Assembly (NCBI GenBank): GCA_934479825.1
Contig: CAKSOW010000010.1
Coordinates: forward strand, 12,959 to 76,958
Length of the DNA: 64,000 nucleotides
Origin: an uncultured Eubacteriales bacterium
GTDB lineage: Bacteria; Bacillota; Clostridia; Oscillospirales; CAG-382
Reading direction: 5' to 3'
Shown here: positions 42,117-50,885 of the stretch, in pieces
How positions within the stretch are numbered: position 1 is the stretch's first letter
Layout: each line of letters begins with the position of its first letter
The notes under the pieces: generated by a model
The model's database searches: none
What the model was told of the DNA's origin: nothing
The model's input: only the letters and a program-made list of their open reading frames with translations
Program-made: the position numbers and the translations under genes

Positions 42117-43397
42117 ATGTTAGACATTCGATTTGTCAGAGAAAATCCCGACATTGTCAAAGAAAATATCAAGAAGAAATTCCAGGACGAAAAGCTGCCG
42201 CTTGTGGACGAATGCATTGCCATTGACGCCAAGGTTCGTGCGCTCAAAGGGGAAGGCGATGATTTACGTGCTGAGCGCAATTCCACCAGCTCCCTCATCG
42301 GCGGTCTTATGAAAGACAAGAAGATTGACGAAGCGAACGAAAAGAAAGCGCGTGTAAAGGAGATCAATGCACGTCTTGAAGTGCTCGAAAAAGAAGAAGA
42401 AGAGCTTGGCAGTGAACTTCGCGCCAAGATGATGGTGATTCCGAATATCATTGATGCGTCCGTGCCGGTCGGCAAGGATGACAGTGAAAATGTCGAAAAC
42501 GAAAAGTTCGGTGAGCCGGTTGTGCCGGATTACGAAATTCCGTATCATGCCGACATCTGCGAGATGTTCTCGGGTTTAGACAAGGAGTCGGCCGGAAGAA
42601 CCAGCGGAAACGGATTCTATTATCTGTGCGGCGACATTGCAAGACTGCATTCGGCCATGTTAAGCTATGCGCGCGATTTCATGATTGACAAGGGCTTTAC
42701 GTACTGTGTACCGCCGTTCATGATTCGCAGTGACGTTGTCACGGGTGTTATGTCGTTTGCGGAAATGGACGCGATGATGTACAAAATTGAGGGTGAGGAT
42801 TTATTCCTTATCGGAACGAGCGAGCACTCGATGATTGGCCGTTTCAAGGGGCAGATCATCAAGGAAAACGAGCTGCCGCTCACGCTCACGTCCTATTCGC
42901 CGTGTTTCCGCAAGGAAGTCGGTTCGCACGGTTTGGAGGAACGCGGTCTTTACCGTGTTCACCAGTTTGAAAAGCAGGAAATGGTGGTTCTCTGCAAGCC
43001 GGAAGAAGCCATGGACTGGTACAACAAGATGTGGAGCTACACGGTTGAATTTTTCCGCAGTCTGGATATTCCGGTACGCACGCTTGAATGCTGCAGCGGT
43101 GATCTTGCCGATTTGAAGGTCAAGAGCTGTGATGTAGAAGCATGGAGTCCGCGTCAGCAAAAGTATTTTGAAGTTGGTTCCTGCTCGACCCTCGGCGATG
43201 CCCAAGCACGCCGTCTTTCGATCCGTGCCAAGGGTGACAAGGGCACTTATCTTGTTGCGACGCTCAACAACACGGTTCTTGCTACGCCGCGCGGTTTGAT
43301 TGCTTTCCTTGAAAACAATTACCGTCCGGATGGCAGCATTCTGATTCCGGAAGCGCTTCGTCCGTACATGGGCGGCAAAGACAAAATTACAAAATAA
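42117..43397 (+). CDS. serS: Seryl-tRNA synthetase
   Basis: This class II aminoacyl-tRNA synthetase has 426 residues and charges tRNA-Ser. The N-terminal long coiled-coil arm (about 25-105, charged heptads) binds the tRNA variable arm. The core carries motif 2 (SPCFRKEVGSHG followed by GLYRVHQFEKQEMV) and motif 3 (STLGDAQARRLSIR and NNTVLATPRGLIAFLENN). Length and motifs are those of the bacterial enzyme. CTGAAAGGA precedes the ATG. Its 3' end is followed by a hairpin of the same type as the repeat-element ends and by a strong terminator at 43576. Confidence 0.96.
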   Translation: MLDIRFVRENPDIVKENIKKKFQDEKLPLVDECIAIDAKVRALKGEGDDLRAERNSTSSLIGGLMKDKKIDEANEKKARVKEINARLEVLEKEEEELGSELRAKMMVIPNIIDASVPVGKDDSENVENEKFGEPVVPDYEIPYHADICEMFSGLDKESAGRTSGNGFYYLCGDIARLHSAMLSYARDFMIDKGFTYCVPPFMIRSDVVTGVMSFAEMDAMMYKIEGEDLFLIGTSEHSMIGRFKGQIIKENELPLTLTSYSPCFRKEVGSHGLEERGLYRVHQFEKQEMVVLCKPEEAMDWYNKMWSYTVEFFRSLDIPVRTLECCSGDLADLKVKSCDVEAWSPRQQKYFEVGSCSTLGDAQARRLSIRAKGDKGTYLVATLNNTVLATPRGLIAFLENNYRPDGSILIPEALRPYMGGKDKITK

Positions 43398-43424
43398 CTT
43401 ACTTTTCTTTCGGAGAAAAGTAAG
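43398..43424 (+). repeat. Solo hairpin related to repeat-element ends
   Basis: CTTACTTTTC (43398-43407) complements GAAAAGTAAG (43415-43424) and is followed by CAAAAGAAC. The same hairpin plus CAAAAG tail forms the outer units of elements B and C, so this is a lone copy directly behind serS. Confidence 0.7.
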
Positions 43425-43575
43425 CAAAAGAACTTGATTTTGACTCTTTCCCTGTTTTGCAGGAATCAAGGGCCTTAATATTACAATTCGTTTTTTACCG
43501 TGTCGGCGTACCGCCGATGCAGGGAAACGCAGCTTTTCTTAAAAGAAAAGCCTGGCAAAAGAATTTAAATTTTTT

Positions 43576-43620
43576 GCGCGCGGCAGTCTGAATACCTAGA
43601 CCGCCGCGCGCCGCTTTTTT
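43576..43620 (+). terminator. Strong terminator downstream of serS
   Basis: The long stem GCGCGCGGC-A-GTCT/AGAC-C-GCCGCGCGC with an 8-nt loop is followed by TTTTTT (43615-43620). It probably ends the serS transcript. Confidence 0.85.
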
Positions 43621-43639
43621 GATAAAACTCGAAAACATG

Positions 43640-44043
43640 CAGGACCGCTCTGAAAAAACAAATTTCCCTTTTGCAAAAAGGCATCCCCGCCGGGACTGCT
43701 CCTCACTCTTTGCGTAAAAACAGTAGGCGGCACAGAATATCTGTGCCGCCCAGATTGTTGCAAAAGTCTATAAGACTTTTCGGGCGAAGCCCGATTTTAA
43801 TAAAAATCCGAAAAATCCGGGGACATGTGCCACGGATTTTTCACCGATAGATTCGCGAGTATCGAAAAGCGAAGCTTTTTGGCATGTGGCGCGAGCGTAC
43901 GAATCTGTTTCCGTGTCGTAAAACGCAGTTTTGCAACACGCGCAGCGGCACAGAATATCTGTGCCACCATGCGTCGGAATATAAAGTTTAACAACCTTTT
44001 TAAGTGGTTAGACGACCAGAGCAAGCCGCCTTGCCCCGACATG
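43640..44043. other. Non-coding stretch with several inverted repeats between serS and the GGDEF gene
   Basis: No gene is visible. The region holds a perfect 11-bp stem GGCGGCACAGA/TCTGTGCCGCC (43726-43750), a second copy of its core GGCACAGA/TCTGTGCC (43947-43965), a hairpin AAAAATCCG/CGGATTTTT (43811-43842) and nested complementary arms CACGGA/TCCGTG, GATTCG/CGAATC and AAAAGC/GCTTTT between about 43830 and 43915. It could contain a structured RNA, overlapping terminators of the two convergent genes, or decayed repeat modules. Confidence 0.55.
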
Positions 44044-45237
44044 TTATTTGTAAAGCACTCCACCTGCCGCGACGCAGTCTTTTCCGCTGTTTTTGCCCAC
44101 ATACAGTTGTCTGTCCGCCTTGGTTATAATGGAGAGATCCTTTAATTCTTCATTTGTTCCGCTTGCCACTCCAAAAGATGCCGTCACAATGCTTTTGTCC
44201 GGCATATCGTCCCTCGAAATAGCGGCCGCGCGCACCGCATACATAAGCTCGCTAGCAAGAAGCCGGGCAGATTCTTCGGTGTCGTTCGGCAGAATAATAA
44301 CAAATTCTTCGCCGCCAAAACGGAAAAGATACGTATCTGTTTTTTCGAGAACCCGGACAACGTTTCCCGAAATGCGTTTCAGCGCCTCATCGCCTTTTAT
44401 GTGGGAATAATGATCGTTGTACGATTTGAAATTATCAATGTCATAAATGATAACACTGACTCTTTCCGGTTTCATTTTGTTGGCAATAAAAGTGCAATAT
44501 GTTTCCATTGCCTTTCTATTCAGCGCACCGGTCATCATATCGTTGTAAGCAATCTTGATAAAAGAATTGCTCACCTCTTTCACATATCTTTCATTGGCTG
44601 ACTGCCGCAAAAAGACCGAACGAATGGCAAGAAAACCGGCAACGATCGAAAAACGTAATAAAAAATGCTTGAACAGATTATAATTGTCCGCATACGGCAG
44701 TCTGGCAGGCAGCCACCAACTGACAGAAATTAAAAAGCATATGAGTGTGGTATCAGATAACCGGTATGTCGGCGCAATCATGATAACAAAAAGATAGCAC
44801 ATTGAAATCGAAAGACCGATCTTATGATAGTTGCAGGAAACCATAAAAATTGTCACACTGGCAATAATCATGATATAGAAGGCAAGCAGCACAAATCTTG
44901 ACAGCTCAGACCCGTAGTTTTTATAAAACACCAAGAATAAGAGCATGGCAAGACAGGAACCCACCATCATATAAAGCGGTATCATATCAATGGTTATCAT
45001 GGTATTGCAAACAATGTTTTTGACAAGATATAAGCCGTTTGTCAACAAAAACAGAATGGTAGCGAAAAATACAATGGAAAGGCTTTGCCTCATGAAAAGA
45101 CCTTGTTCGGAGGGCACTTCATCCACCCTTGTTCCAAGAACATTCCGACAAAAACTCTTAAAGCGCGTCGCAGCCATGTCCGGCATTAAGCAGAGTACAT
45201 CGCTTTCTATGCCGAATTGGTCTTCCTGTTTCTTCAT
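44044..45237 (-). CDS. Membrane-bound diguanylate cyclase (GGDEF domain)
   Basis: The protein has 397 residues and would make cyclic di-GMP. The N-terminal part has six hydrophobic segments between about 50 and 215 (for example FFATILFLLTNGLYLV and FVLLAFYIMIIASVTIFMV). The C-terminal GGDEF domain (about 225-390) has YDIDNFKSYNDHYSH and the active-site loop RFGGEEFVIIL. The inhibitory RxxD site before the loop is not present (KTDT at the expected place), so product inhibition through this site is unlikely. It is the last gene of a minus-strand group starting at 49981 and lies 42 bp after the methyltransferase gene. Confidence 0.92.
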   Translation of the reverse strand: MKKQEDQFGIESDVLCLMPDMAATRFKSFCRNVLGTRVDEVPSEQGLFMRQSLSIVFFATILFLLTNGLYLVKNIVCNTMITIDMIPLYMMVGSCLAMLLFLVFYKNYGSELSRFVLLAFYIMIIASVTIFMVSCNYHKIGLSISMCYLFVIMIAPTYRLSDTTLICFLISVSWWLPARLPYADNYNLFKHFLLRFSIVAGFLAIRSVFLRQSANERYVKEVSNSFIKIAYNDMMTGALNRKAMETYCTFIANKMKPERVSVIIYDIDNFKSYNDHYSHIKGDEALKRISGNVVRVLEKTDTYLFRFGGEEFVIILPNDTEESARLLASELMYAVRAAAISRDDMPDKSIVTASFGVASGTNEELKDLSIITKADRQLYVGKNSGKDCVAAGGVLYK

Positions 45238-45279
45238 AATATCCTCCCATGTAAAGACGATAAGACGCTCCGCGTGATA

Positions 45280-46380
45280 TTATTCGCCAAGCAGTTTTTC
45301 AAGCGTAAGAGAAATGCCAAATTCCCCGCGAATCGCATCGATCTCTTCCTCCGCATGCGCCGCCTTGAAACGGTCGGCTGACGGCTTTTTCCGTGTCGCG
45401 CGGATAAGCATATTCTTCGGCGAATTCTCGAAATCCACAAATTCCACCACGTCCACCGCATAACCGTTTTTCTCCAAAAGCTTGGCACGCAGTGCGTCGG
45501 TCGCAAGCGCCGAAAAACGCTCTTTGATCAGACCGTAATCCGAAAAAATCGGGAAGTTCTTTGTATGGATCATGGCGTTTGCCTCTTTTTGACAGCAGGG
45601 AACGGAAAAAATGTATTTCGCGCCGTTTCTTACGGCAAACGCCAACGCATAATCGGTCGCCACATCGCAGGCATGCAGCGTGATGACCATATCCACCGGT
45701 CGTTCCGGCTTATAATCCTTGACGTCCATGCACAGAAATTCAAGGCCGGTATAGCCGTATTTTTGGGCAAGCGACGTACAGTTTTCCATAACCTCGCGTT
45801 TGAGATCCAATCCCGTGATATAGGCTTTTTTATGCAAAATCTCCGTGATGTAATAGTATACCACAAACGTCAGATACGATTTCCCACAGCCGAAATCCAC
45901 TAAATGGAGTTCTTCTTTTTTCTCGTTTTTCAATACATCATCCAATAACTCCGTAAAACGGCAGATCTGACGGAATTTATCGAACCGAGCGCGCAGGATC
46001 TTCCCGTCTGCACCGGCAACCCCTAATTCATAAAACACCGGCGGCAGATTTTCCGCGTCAATGATGTAATGCTTTTTCCGGTCATGAGAACTCACTTGTT
46101 CGAGCGCAGAAGTGTTTTTGGTGCGGTTGGTGAGAAGTTTTCCCTTTTTGGAAAGTCTGGCGTCGTAAAAATACTTTTCCGTCACAAAATGCGCCTGCTT
46201 ATACTGTTCCGGAAACAGTGCGTTCAATCTCGCATATAATTCCGATGCCGGAAAATTCTCGTGAAACGCCTGTTTTTCGGTGAAATGCTCAGTCTGAAAG
46301 CCGTCGTTCAAACGCCGTATCACGGATTTTTTATAAACGCTGCTCTCAGTCGGTGCGGACAAAACGATTTTCTCACACAT
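45280..46380 (-). CDS. SAM-dependent methyltransferase (Methyltransf_32 type)
   Basis: The protein has 366 residues. The N-terminal 140 residues form an unassigned domain rich in charged and aromatic residues. The C-terminal domain has the SAM motif VDFGCGKSYLTFVVYYYI, GLDLKREVMENC, MVITLHACDVATDYAL and the hallmark SVPCCQKEAN, which is typical of the Methyltransf_32/GSTCD-like group. Substrates of that group are poorly known; RNA is suspected. The gene lies in a minus-strand group with thiI and cinA upstream and the GGDEF gene downstream. Confidence 0.85.
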   Translation of the reverse strand: MCEKIVLSAPTESSVYKKSVIRRLNDGFQTEHFTEKQAFHENFPASELYARLNALFPEQYKQAHFVTEKYFYDARLSKKGKLLTNRTKNTSALEQVSSHDRKKHYIIDAENLPPVFYELGVAGADGKILRARFDKFRQICRFTELLDDVLKNEKKEELHLVDFGCGKSYLTFVVYYYITEILHKKAYITGLDLKREVMENCTSLAQKYGYTGLEFLCMDVKDYKPERPVDMVITLHACDVATDYALAFAVRNGAKYIFSVPCCQKEANAMIHTKNFPIFSDYGLIKERFSALATDALRAKLLEKNGYAVDVVEFVDFENSPKNMLIRATRKKPSADRFKAAHAEEEIDAIRGEFGISLTLEKLLGE

Positions 46381-46451
46381 AATTCCGCCATGTCCCGTAA
46401 AAAACTCTCGGTTTCGGTCATACCCGACGCCTCTCTTTCCCTAAAAACGGC

Positions 46452-47696
46452 TTAGTCTGTCAACTTATCAAGCACGGCTTTGAAAGCATGATTGGCCGTA
46501 AGCGTGCGGATATACGCGCGGTCGCTGCCCTTGTGGCCGCCAAGCATAAGCTGTTGCACATCCGCGCCCCCGTCGAACGCCACGCCCATATAGACAAGTC
46601 CCACCGGTTTTTCGGGCGTTCCGCCGGTAGGCCCGGCAATGCCGGTCACGGCCACGGCAAAGTCCGCGCCGGAAACATTTTTGGCGCCGACTGCCATTTC
46701 GCGTGCGGTTTCGGGGCTGACTGCGCCATGCTTTTCAAGCGTTTCGGGCGATACGCCGAGAAGCTTGATCTTTGCCTCGTTGGCATACGTTACAAAGCCG
46801 AATCCGAACACTTCGCTTGCGCCGGGCACATCGGTAAACCGTTTGGAAATCAGCCCTCCGGTACACGATTCGGCAAAAGATACGGTTTTATGCGCCGCTT
46901 TTAATTTTTCCGCAAGCACGCTTTCCAATGACGGCACATCTACGCCATACACAGCGTTTCCCAGCGTTTCACGGATCTTTTCGACAACCGGCGCGATGAG
47001 TTTCCCTGCCTTTTCGGCATTTTCGGCGCGTGCCGATACCCGTAAGCGCACTTCCCCTTCGCCGATATAGGGGGCTATTGTCGGGTTTTCCGAGGTTTTC
47101 ATCAGCTCCGCGAGAGCGCTCTCCACCGAAGATTCGCCCATTCCGAAAATATGGACATTGGAGGAAACCAACACATGGTCGCTGTGAACGGAAAGATACG
47201 GCAGAACTTCATTTTCAAACATCGGCCGCATTTCGTTCGGCGGTCCCGGCATAAGAATAAGCGTCTTTTTCCCGTCCGAAACGGCAAGTCCGTCAGCCGT
47301 GCCAAAGCGGTTTTCAAAAATATGCGCTCCCTCCGGAATCAGTGCCTGCTTGCGGTTGTTGTCGGTCATAACCCGGCCGCGTGCGGCAAAATACGCCTTT
47401 AAGCGTTCGAGAATTTCGGCATGCTCCACAAGCGGCAGACCGAAAAGCTCTGCCGCCACTTCTTTGGTAATATCATCATATGTCGGCCCCAAGCCGCCGG
47501 TAATAAAAACAAGGTCGCTCCGGGAAAGGGCAAGCCGCATGCATTCAGTCATGCGTGCGCGATTGTCGCCGCAGACCGTATGATAATAGACATTGAACCC
47601 TGCTTCGGACAGGTGTTTTCCGAGATAGGCCGCATTGGTGTTGACAATGTCGCCGATTAGCACTTCTGTGCCGATACATAAGATTTCAGCATTCAT
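46452..47696 (-). CDS. cinA: CinA: ADP-ribose pyrophosphatase-like domain plus nicotinamide-nucleotide amidase
   Basis: CinA has 414 residues. The N-terminal MoCF-like domain (about 1-170) begins AEILCIGTEVLIGDIVNTNA and contains FITGGLGPTYDDITKE. The C-terminal domain (about 255-414) is the NMN amidase PncC type with SFAESCTGGLISKRF and AVTGIAGPTGGT. The protein recycles pyridine nucleotides and was first linked to competence. The start codon overlaps the thiI stop by 4 bp (ATGA), so the two are translationally coupled. Confidence 0.95.
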   Translation of the reverse strand: MNAEILCIGTEVLIGDIVNTNAAYLGKHLSEAGFNVYYHTVCGDNRARMTECMRLALSRSDLVFITGGLGPTYDDITKEVAAELFGLPLVEHAEILERLKAYFAARGRVMTDNNRKQALIPEGAHIFENRFGTADGLAVSDGKKTLILMPGPPNEMRPMFENEVLPYLSVHSDHVLVSSNVHIFGMGESSVESALAELMKTSENPTIAPYIGEGEVRLRVSARAENAEKAGKLIAPVVEKIRETLGNAVYGVDVPSLESVLAEKLKAAHKTVSFAESCTGGLISKRFTDVPGASEVFGFGFVTYANEAKIKLLGVSPETLEKHGAVSPETAREMAVGAKNVSGADFAVAVTGIAGPTGGTPEKPVGLVYMGVAFDGGADVQQLMLGGHKGSDRAYIRTLTANHAFKAVLDKLTD

Positions 47697-48883
47697 GCTT
47701 TATCCAATTCCACCCTTTCCATTTTTTCAAAAGCGCGGTCGCAAAGTCCCTCTACGTCAAGCTTTGCCTCTTCTTTCAGCACCTTTTCCAAAATCGGGCT
47801 TGTAACCGGATGCCGCGGTGTAAAGACCGTACAGCAATCCTCAAACGGTTCGATGGAAATGTCAAACGTACCGATCTTCCGCGCTGTCTGAATGATTTCT
47901 TCTTTATCGAGCGCAATGAGCGGCCGGAGAACCGGCATGGTCTGAACGGCGTTTCCGGTCACGGCAAGCGCCGGCATGGTCTGGCTTGCTACCTGACCGA
48001 GACTTTCGCCGGTGATAAGAGCTTCGGCTTCAAAGCTTTGTGCCGCACGTTCGGCAAGCCGCATCATAAAGCGCCGCAAAAGCAGCGTGAAATAGTCCTC
48101 ACGGCAGTTTTTCTTGATGGTTTCCTGAATTTCGGTCAAGGAGATCACATGCATCCGGATTTCTCCGCAGGTATCCTCCATAGCGCACGCAAGGTCCACC
48201 ACTTTCTGACGGGCGCGTTCGCTGGTATACGGAAAACTGTCAAAGTGTAGCGCTTCCAGTCTTACGCCGCGCTTGGCGCACATATAACCGGCTACCGGGC
48301 TATCGATACCGCCCGACAGCAAAAGCACCGCTTTTCCGGCGCTTCCGGCCGGCATGCCACCGGCGCCCTGCATGAAACCGGCGTGTACATACGCGGCAAA
48401 ATCGCGGATCTCCACACGCACGTCAAGCTCCGGTTTGTTGACATCGACCGTTAAGTCGGGATTGGCTTCCAGAATTTTTGCGCCGCACAGCGCCGCAAGT
48501 TCGGGCGAAGTCAGCGGAAAACGCTTATCCGAACGCTTGCCGGTCACTTTAAAGGTCTTGGCCGCGCCTTTGACCCGTTTCACATAGTCCCCCACAAAAG
48601 AGAGAATCGTATCGGTGTCTTTGGGGAGTTCTTCCGCAATGCAGACCGACACCACGCCGAAAATTTTGGCGCAGGATTCTGCCGTCGCTTCAAGATTCAT
48701 CCGCGCCGCGTCGTCAAGCGGCGTTATGTACATGGTGGATTGGGCGGCGCAAAGGCTGTAATTTCCGCACTTTTTGAGGCGTTTGGCCGCGTCTCTCTCC
48801 AACATTTTTTCAAAGTGGCGGCGATTTAATCCCTTTAAGACCACTTCGCCGTATTTTAACAGAATAACTTGCTTTTTCTCCAT
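47693..48883 (-). CDS. thiI: tRNA 4-thiouridine synthase ThiI
   Basis: ThiI activates U8 of tRNA by adenylation for sulfur transfer. The protein has 396 residues with a ferredoxin-like and THUMP N-terminus (LLKYGEVVLKGLNRRHFE), then the PP-loop ATPase with SGGIDSPVAGYMCAKRG. The rhodanese domain of enterobacterial ThiI is absent, as usual in Gram-positives, where a dedicated cysteine desulfurase supplies sulfur. No such desulfurase is adjacent. The ATG at 48883 follows GGAGAT. cinA overlaps its stop codon. Confidence 0.95.
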   Translation of the reverse strand: MEKKQVILLKYGEVVLKGLNRRHFEKMLERDAAKRLKKCGNYSLCAAQSTMYITPLDDAARMNLEATAESCAKIFGVVSVCIAEELPKDTDTILSFVGDYVKRVKGAAKTFKVTGKRSDKRFPLTSPELAALCGAKILEANPDLTVDVNKPELDVRVEIRDFAAYVHAGFMQGAGGMPAGSAGKAVLLLSGGIDSPVAGYMCAKRGVRLEALHFDSFPYTSERARQKVVDLACAMEDTCGEIRMHVISLTEIQETIKKNCREDYFTLLLRRFMMRLAERAAQSFEAEALITGESLGQVASQTMPALAVTGNAVQTMPVLRPLIALDKEEIIQTARKIGTFDISIEPFEDCCTVFTPRHPVTSPILEKVLKEEAKLDVEGLCDRAFEKMERVELDKA

Positions 48884-48909
48884 GAATGTATCTCCGTTTT
48901 TGTATAATT

Positions 48910-49467
48910 TTAATCGTTTTCGTCCGATTCGCCGTTCCGTTCGGACTCATCCGATCCCTCCGACGCATAATAGGCGGCGCGTTTCTTGGCTCCGGCAATT
49001 GCTTGGTTGACGCGGGCGGCAAACGCCTCATCCGGCTCAAATTTCAAGCGTGCAATTTTTCCGTTGAAATTGAAAAAATAGAAGGCATAATCCTCACAGA
49101 AGATATTTTTGCAAAAATTTAAGGAAATCGTGTTCTTCGGCAAGGACGCGACATTCTTTTGGACATATTCCGCACCTAAAACGCCGGTCATCGACTCCTC
49201 CAAGCTCATGGAGCACACCGTAAGGCTCTTTTTGCCGGTAACCTTATGGATTTTTAAATCATTATCTGTCACTTCGTACACATAATCGCATTGGACAAAT
49301 TTCATATAGACCTGCAAAGCAATGACGGCAAGGGCAAGCCCGGTGATCTGATAGAGAACAGGCGCCGCCATAAACGAAGAAAAGAAAAAGCAAAACACAG
49401 AAAATACAGCGGAAACAAGCGATAACACCGCCGCTTTCCGGTTAGTTTTCGGGGGACGGTAAGTCAT
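48910..49467 (-). CDS. Small two-helix membrane protein of unknown function
   Basis: The protein has 185 residues from the ATG at 49467, preceded by GAAAGGAGA; a longer ORF overlapping the phosphoesterase gene is rejected. Two hydrophobic segments near the N-terminus (LSLVSAVFSVFCFFFSSFMA and VLYQITGLALAVIALQVY) form a hairpin in the membrane. A cytoplasmic soluble part follows with a PH-like pattern of short strands (YEVTDNDLKIHKV, NTISLNFCKNIF) and a charged C-terminal tail. I do not recognise a named family. It sits between a phosphoesterase gene and thiI in the same direction with gaps of about 25 bp. Confidence 0.75.
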   Translation of the reverse strand: MTYRPPKTNRKAAVLSLVSAVFSVFCFFFSSFMAAPVLYQITGLALAVIALQVYMKFVQCDYVYEVTDNDLKIHKVTGKKSLTVCSMSLEESMTGVLGAEYVQKNVASLPKNTISLNFCKNIFCEDYAFYFFNFNGKIARLKFEPDEAFAARVNQAIAGAKKRAAYYASEGSDESERNGESDEND

Positions 49468-49492
49468 GGTAATTTCTCCTTTCGGTTTCACA

Positions 49493-49981
49493 TCAGGACA
49501 GATACCGATGTTCAAAGGTACATCTCTCAGGTGTAAGCGTGATATATCCATATGAGCCGGGTTTTCCGTCGCGCGGTTCGGAAAGACTGCCGGGATTGAA
49601 GAAAGTCATACCGTTTTTCTCATAGTATGCCCCCACATGGGTATGTCCGTAAAGCGCGATATCCGCACCGGCCTTTCGGGCTTCAAAGCCTAAAACCGTG
49701 TCGCTTATGCGGATGTTGTACCGGTGTCCGTGCGTGAAAAAGAGCTTATGCCCGTCAAGCGACACCGTGTCGCTTACCGGATAGTTCTGGCTGACAAATA
49801 AGTCGCAGTTGCCGCAAACGCCGAGAAAGGCCACTTGCGGAAAATCGTCGCGGATCGCGGCAAGGTCTGTATAGTTATCGCCCAAATGGATGACCAAATC
49901 GACTTTTCCGACATTTTGCCGGATAATGTTCGCCATGGGTTCGGTTTTGCGATGTGTGTCCGAAAAAACAAGCAGTTTCAT
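49493..49981 (-). CDS. Metallophosphoesterase, YfcE/MJ0936 type
   Basis: This is a 162-residue cytoplasmic phosphodiesterase with the complete metal-site pattern of the family: FSDTHR (Asp, His), HLGDN, GNCD, THGHRY and GHTH. Members hydrolyse phosphodiesters with two metal ions; the natural substrate is unknown. The ATG at 49981 is chosen because the protein then starts at the beta-strand KLLVFSDTH; the upstream extension lacks support. It is the first gene of the minus-strand group leading to thiI, cinA and the GGDEF gene. Confidence 0.92.
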   Translation of the reverse strand: MKLLVFSDTHRKTEPMANIIRQNVGKVDLVIHLGDNYTDLAAIRDDFPQVAFLGVCGNCDLFVSQNYPVSDTVSLDGHKLFFTHGHRYNIRISDTVLGFEARKAGADIALYGHTHVGAYYEKNGMTFFNPGSLSEPRDGKPGSYGYITLTPERCTFEHRYLS

Positions 49982-50062
49982 AGTCGTAGTTTCTTTCTTA
50001 CGGAAATGTGATTCGGTTTTGCCGCAAAACGCGAAAAAAATCCGGAAAGTCCGGTTCATCCG

Positions 50063-50092
50063 GTGACATTTTTCAAAATGGCGGCATATACT
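50063..50092 (+). promoter_or_regulatory. Candidate promoter of the three-gene small-protein unit
   Basis: There is a -35 GTGACA (50063-50068) and a -10 TATACT (50087-50092) with an 18-bp spacer, 60 bp before the ATG at 50152. It lies in the divergent gap to the phosphoesterase gene. Confidence 0.55.
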
Positions 50093-50151
50093 GTACAAAA
50101 CGGCAAATACGGAATTTGGCCGTCTTATCTTACTTTTAAAGGAGTTTTTTT

Positions 50152-50394
50152 ATGCTTGACAATATGCAGTTGAAAAAGCTGTTATCCCTTTCCGACGAAG
50201 AATTGCGGCAAAAAGTCAGTTCCGCCGCCGTCGCCGCCGGAGCAGACGCAAGAAGCGTCGAAAACGCGCTTTCCGACGTCACGCGGCTTCGCGGAATGCT
50301 TTACGCCTTAAACGCCGACCAAATCAACGCCATGCTTTCCAAAATCGGCCCGGAGGCCGCGTCGGAAATTGCAAAACGCATTGAAGGCGATTAA
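50152..50394 (+). CDS. 80-residue helical protein of unknown function
   Basis: The protein has 80 residues and is predicted to be nearly all helical, with Ala/Leu/Glu/Lys-rich segments (LKKLLSLSDEELRQKVSSAA and QINAMLSKIGPEAASEIAKR). A strong AAAGGAG site precedes the ATG. It heads a run of three small plus-strand genes with gaps of 20 and 33 bp. No family is recognised. The pattern 'LL-SLSDEEL-QK' is common in short proteins of sporulating Clostridia as a remembered impression only; I assign no function. Confidence 0.7.
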   Translation: MLDNMQLKKLLSLSDEELRQKVSSAAVAAGADARSVENALSDVTRLRGMLYALNADQINAMLSKIGPEAASEIAKRIEGD

Positions 50395-50414
50395 ACCGAA
50401 AAGGAGAAATCCGT

Positions 50415-50852
50415 ATGTCCGATGTATCAAGCGATAAAATCAAAGAACTGTTAAGCGACCCAAACAACCTCGAAAAAATTGCAGCTCTTGTCGGCAGTAT
50501 GAGCGGCGGCGGTCTTTCGGGACTTCTTGCCGGAACGGTTCAGACTCCGCCATCCGCGCAGAATTCCTCTGTCGAACCGGAGGCAACCTCTGCCGGGACT
50601 CTTCCGGAATCGGTTTCCGATCCTCCCCCTGTCGGCGATGACAGCAAAGCCGTTTTTTCGCCTTTGTCCGCCGCACCGCTAATTGCGCCGTCCGCGCTTT
50701 TTTCCGGCGCGTCCGGCGACAAACGCATCGCGCTTCTCAAAGCCATAAAGCCCTATGTCAGCGACGCTAAAAAGGAACGTGTGGACGGACTTGTACGCGC
50801 TATCAGCGTCGCCGGTCTGTTAAACAACTATAAAAACGGTCTTTTCGGATAA
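50415..50852 (+). CDS. 145-residue protein with helical ends and a Pro/Ser-rich linker, unknown function
   Basis: The protein has a helical N-terminus (SSDKIKELLSDPNNLEKIA) with a glycine-rich turn (SMSGGGLSGLLAG), a disordered Pro/Ser/Thr-rich middle (about 45-95) and a helical C-terminus (RIALLKAIKPYVSDAKKERV). The order resembles its upstream partner's helical pattern, so both may form one complex. An AAAAGGAG site precedes the ATG. No family is recognised. Confidence 0.7.
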   Translation: MSDVSSDKIKELLSDPNNLEKIAALVGSMSGGGLSGLLAGTVQTPPSAQNSSVEPEATSAGTLPESVSDPPPVGDDSKAVFSPLSAAPLIAPSALFSGASGDKRIALLKAIKPYVSDAKKERVDGLVRAISVAGLLNNYKNGLFG

Positions 50853-50885
50853 CCGAACGAAACCGACCGGAAAGGAAGCCTTAGT

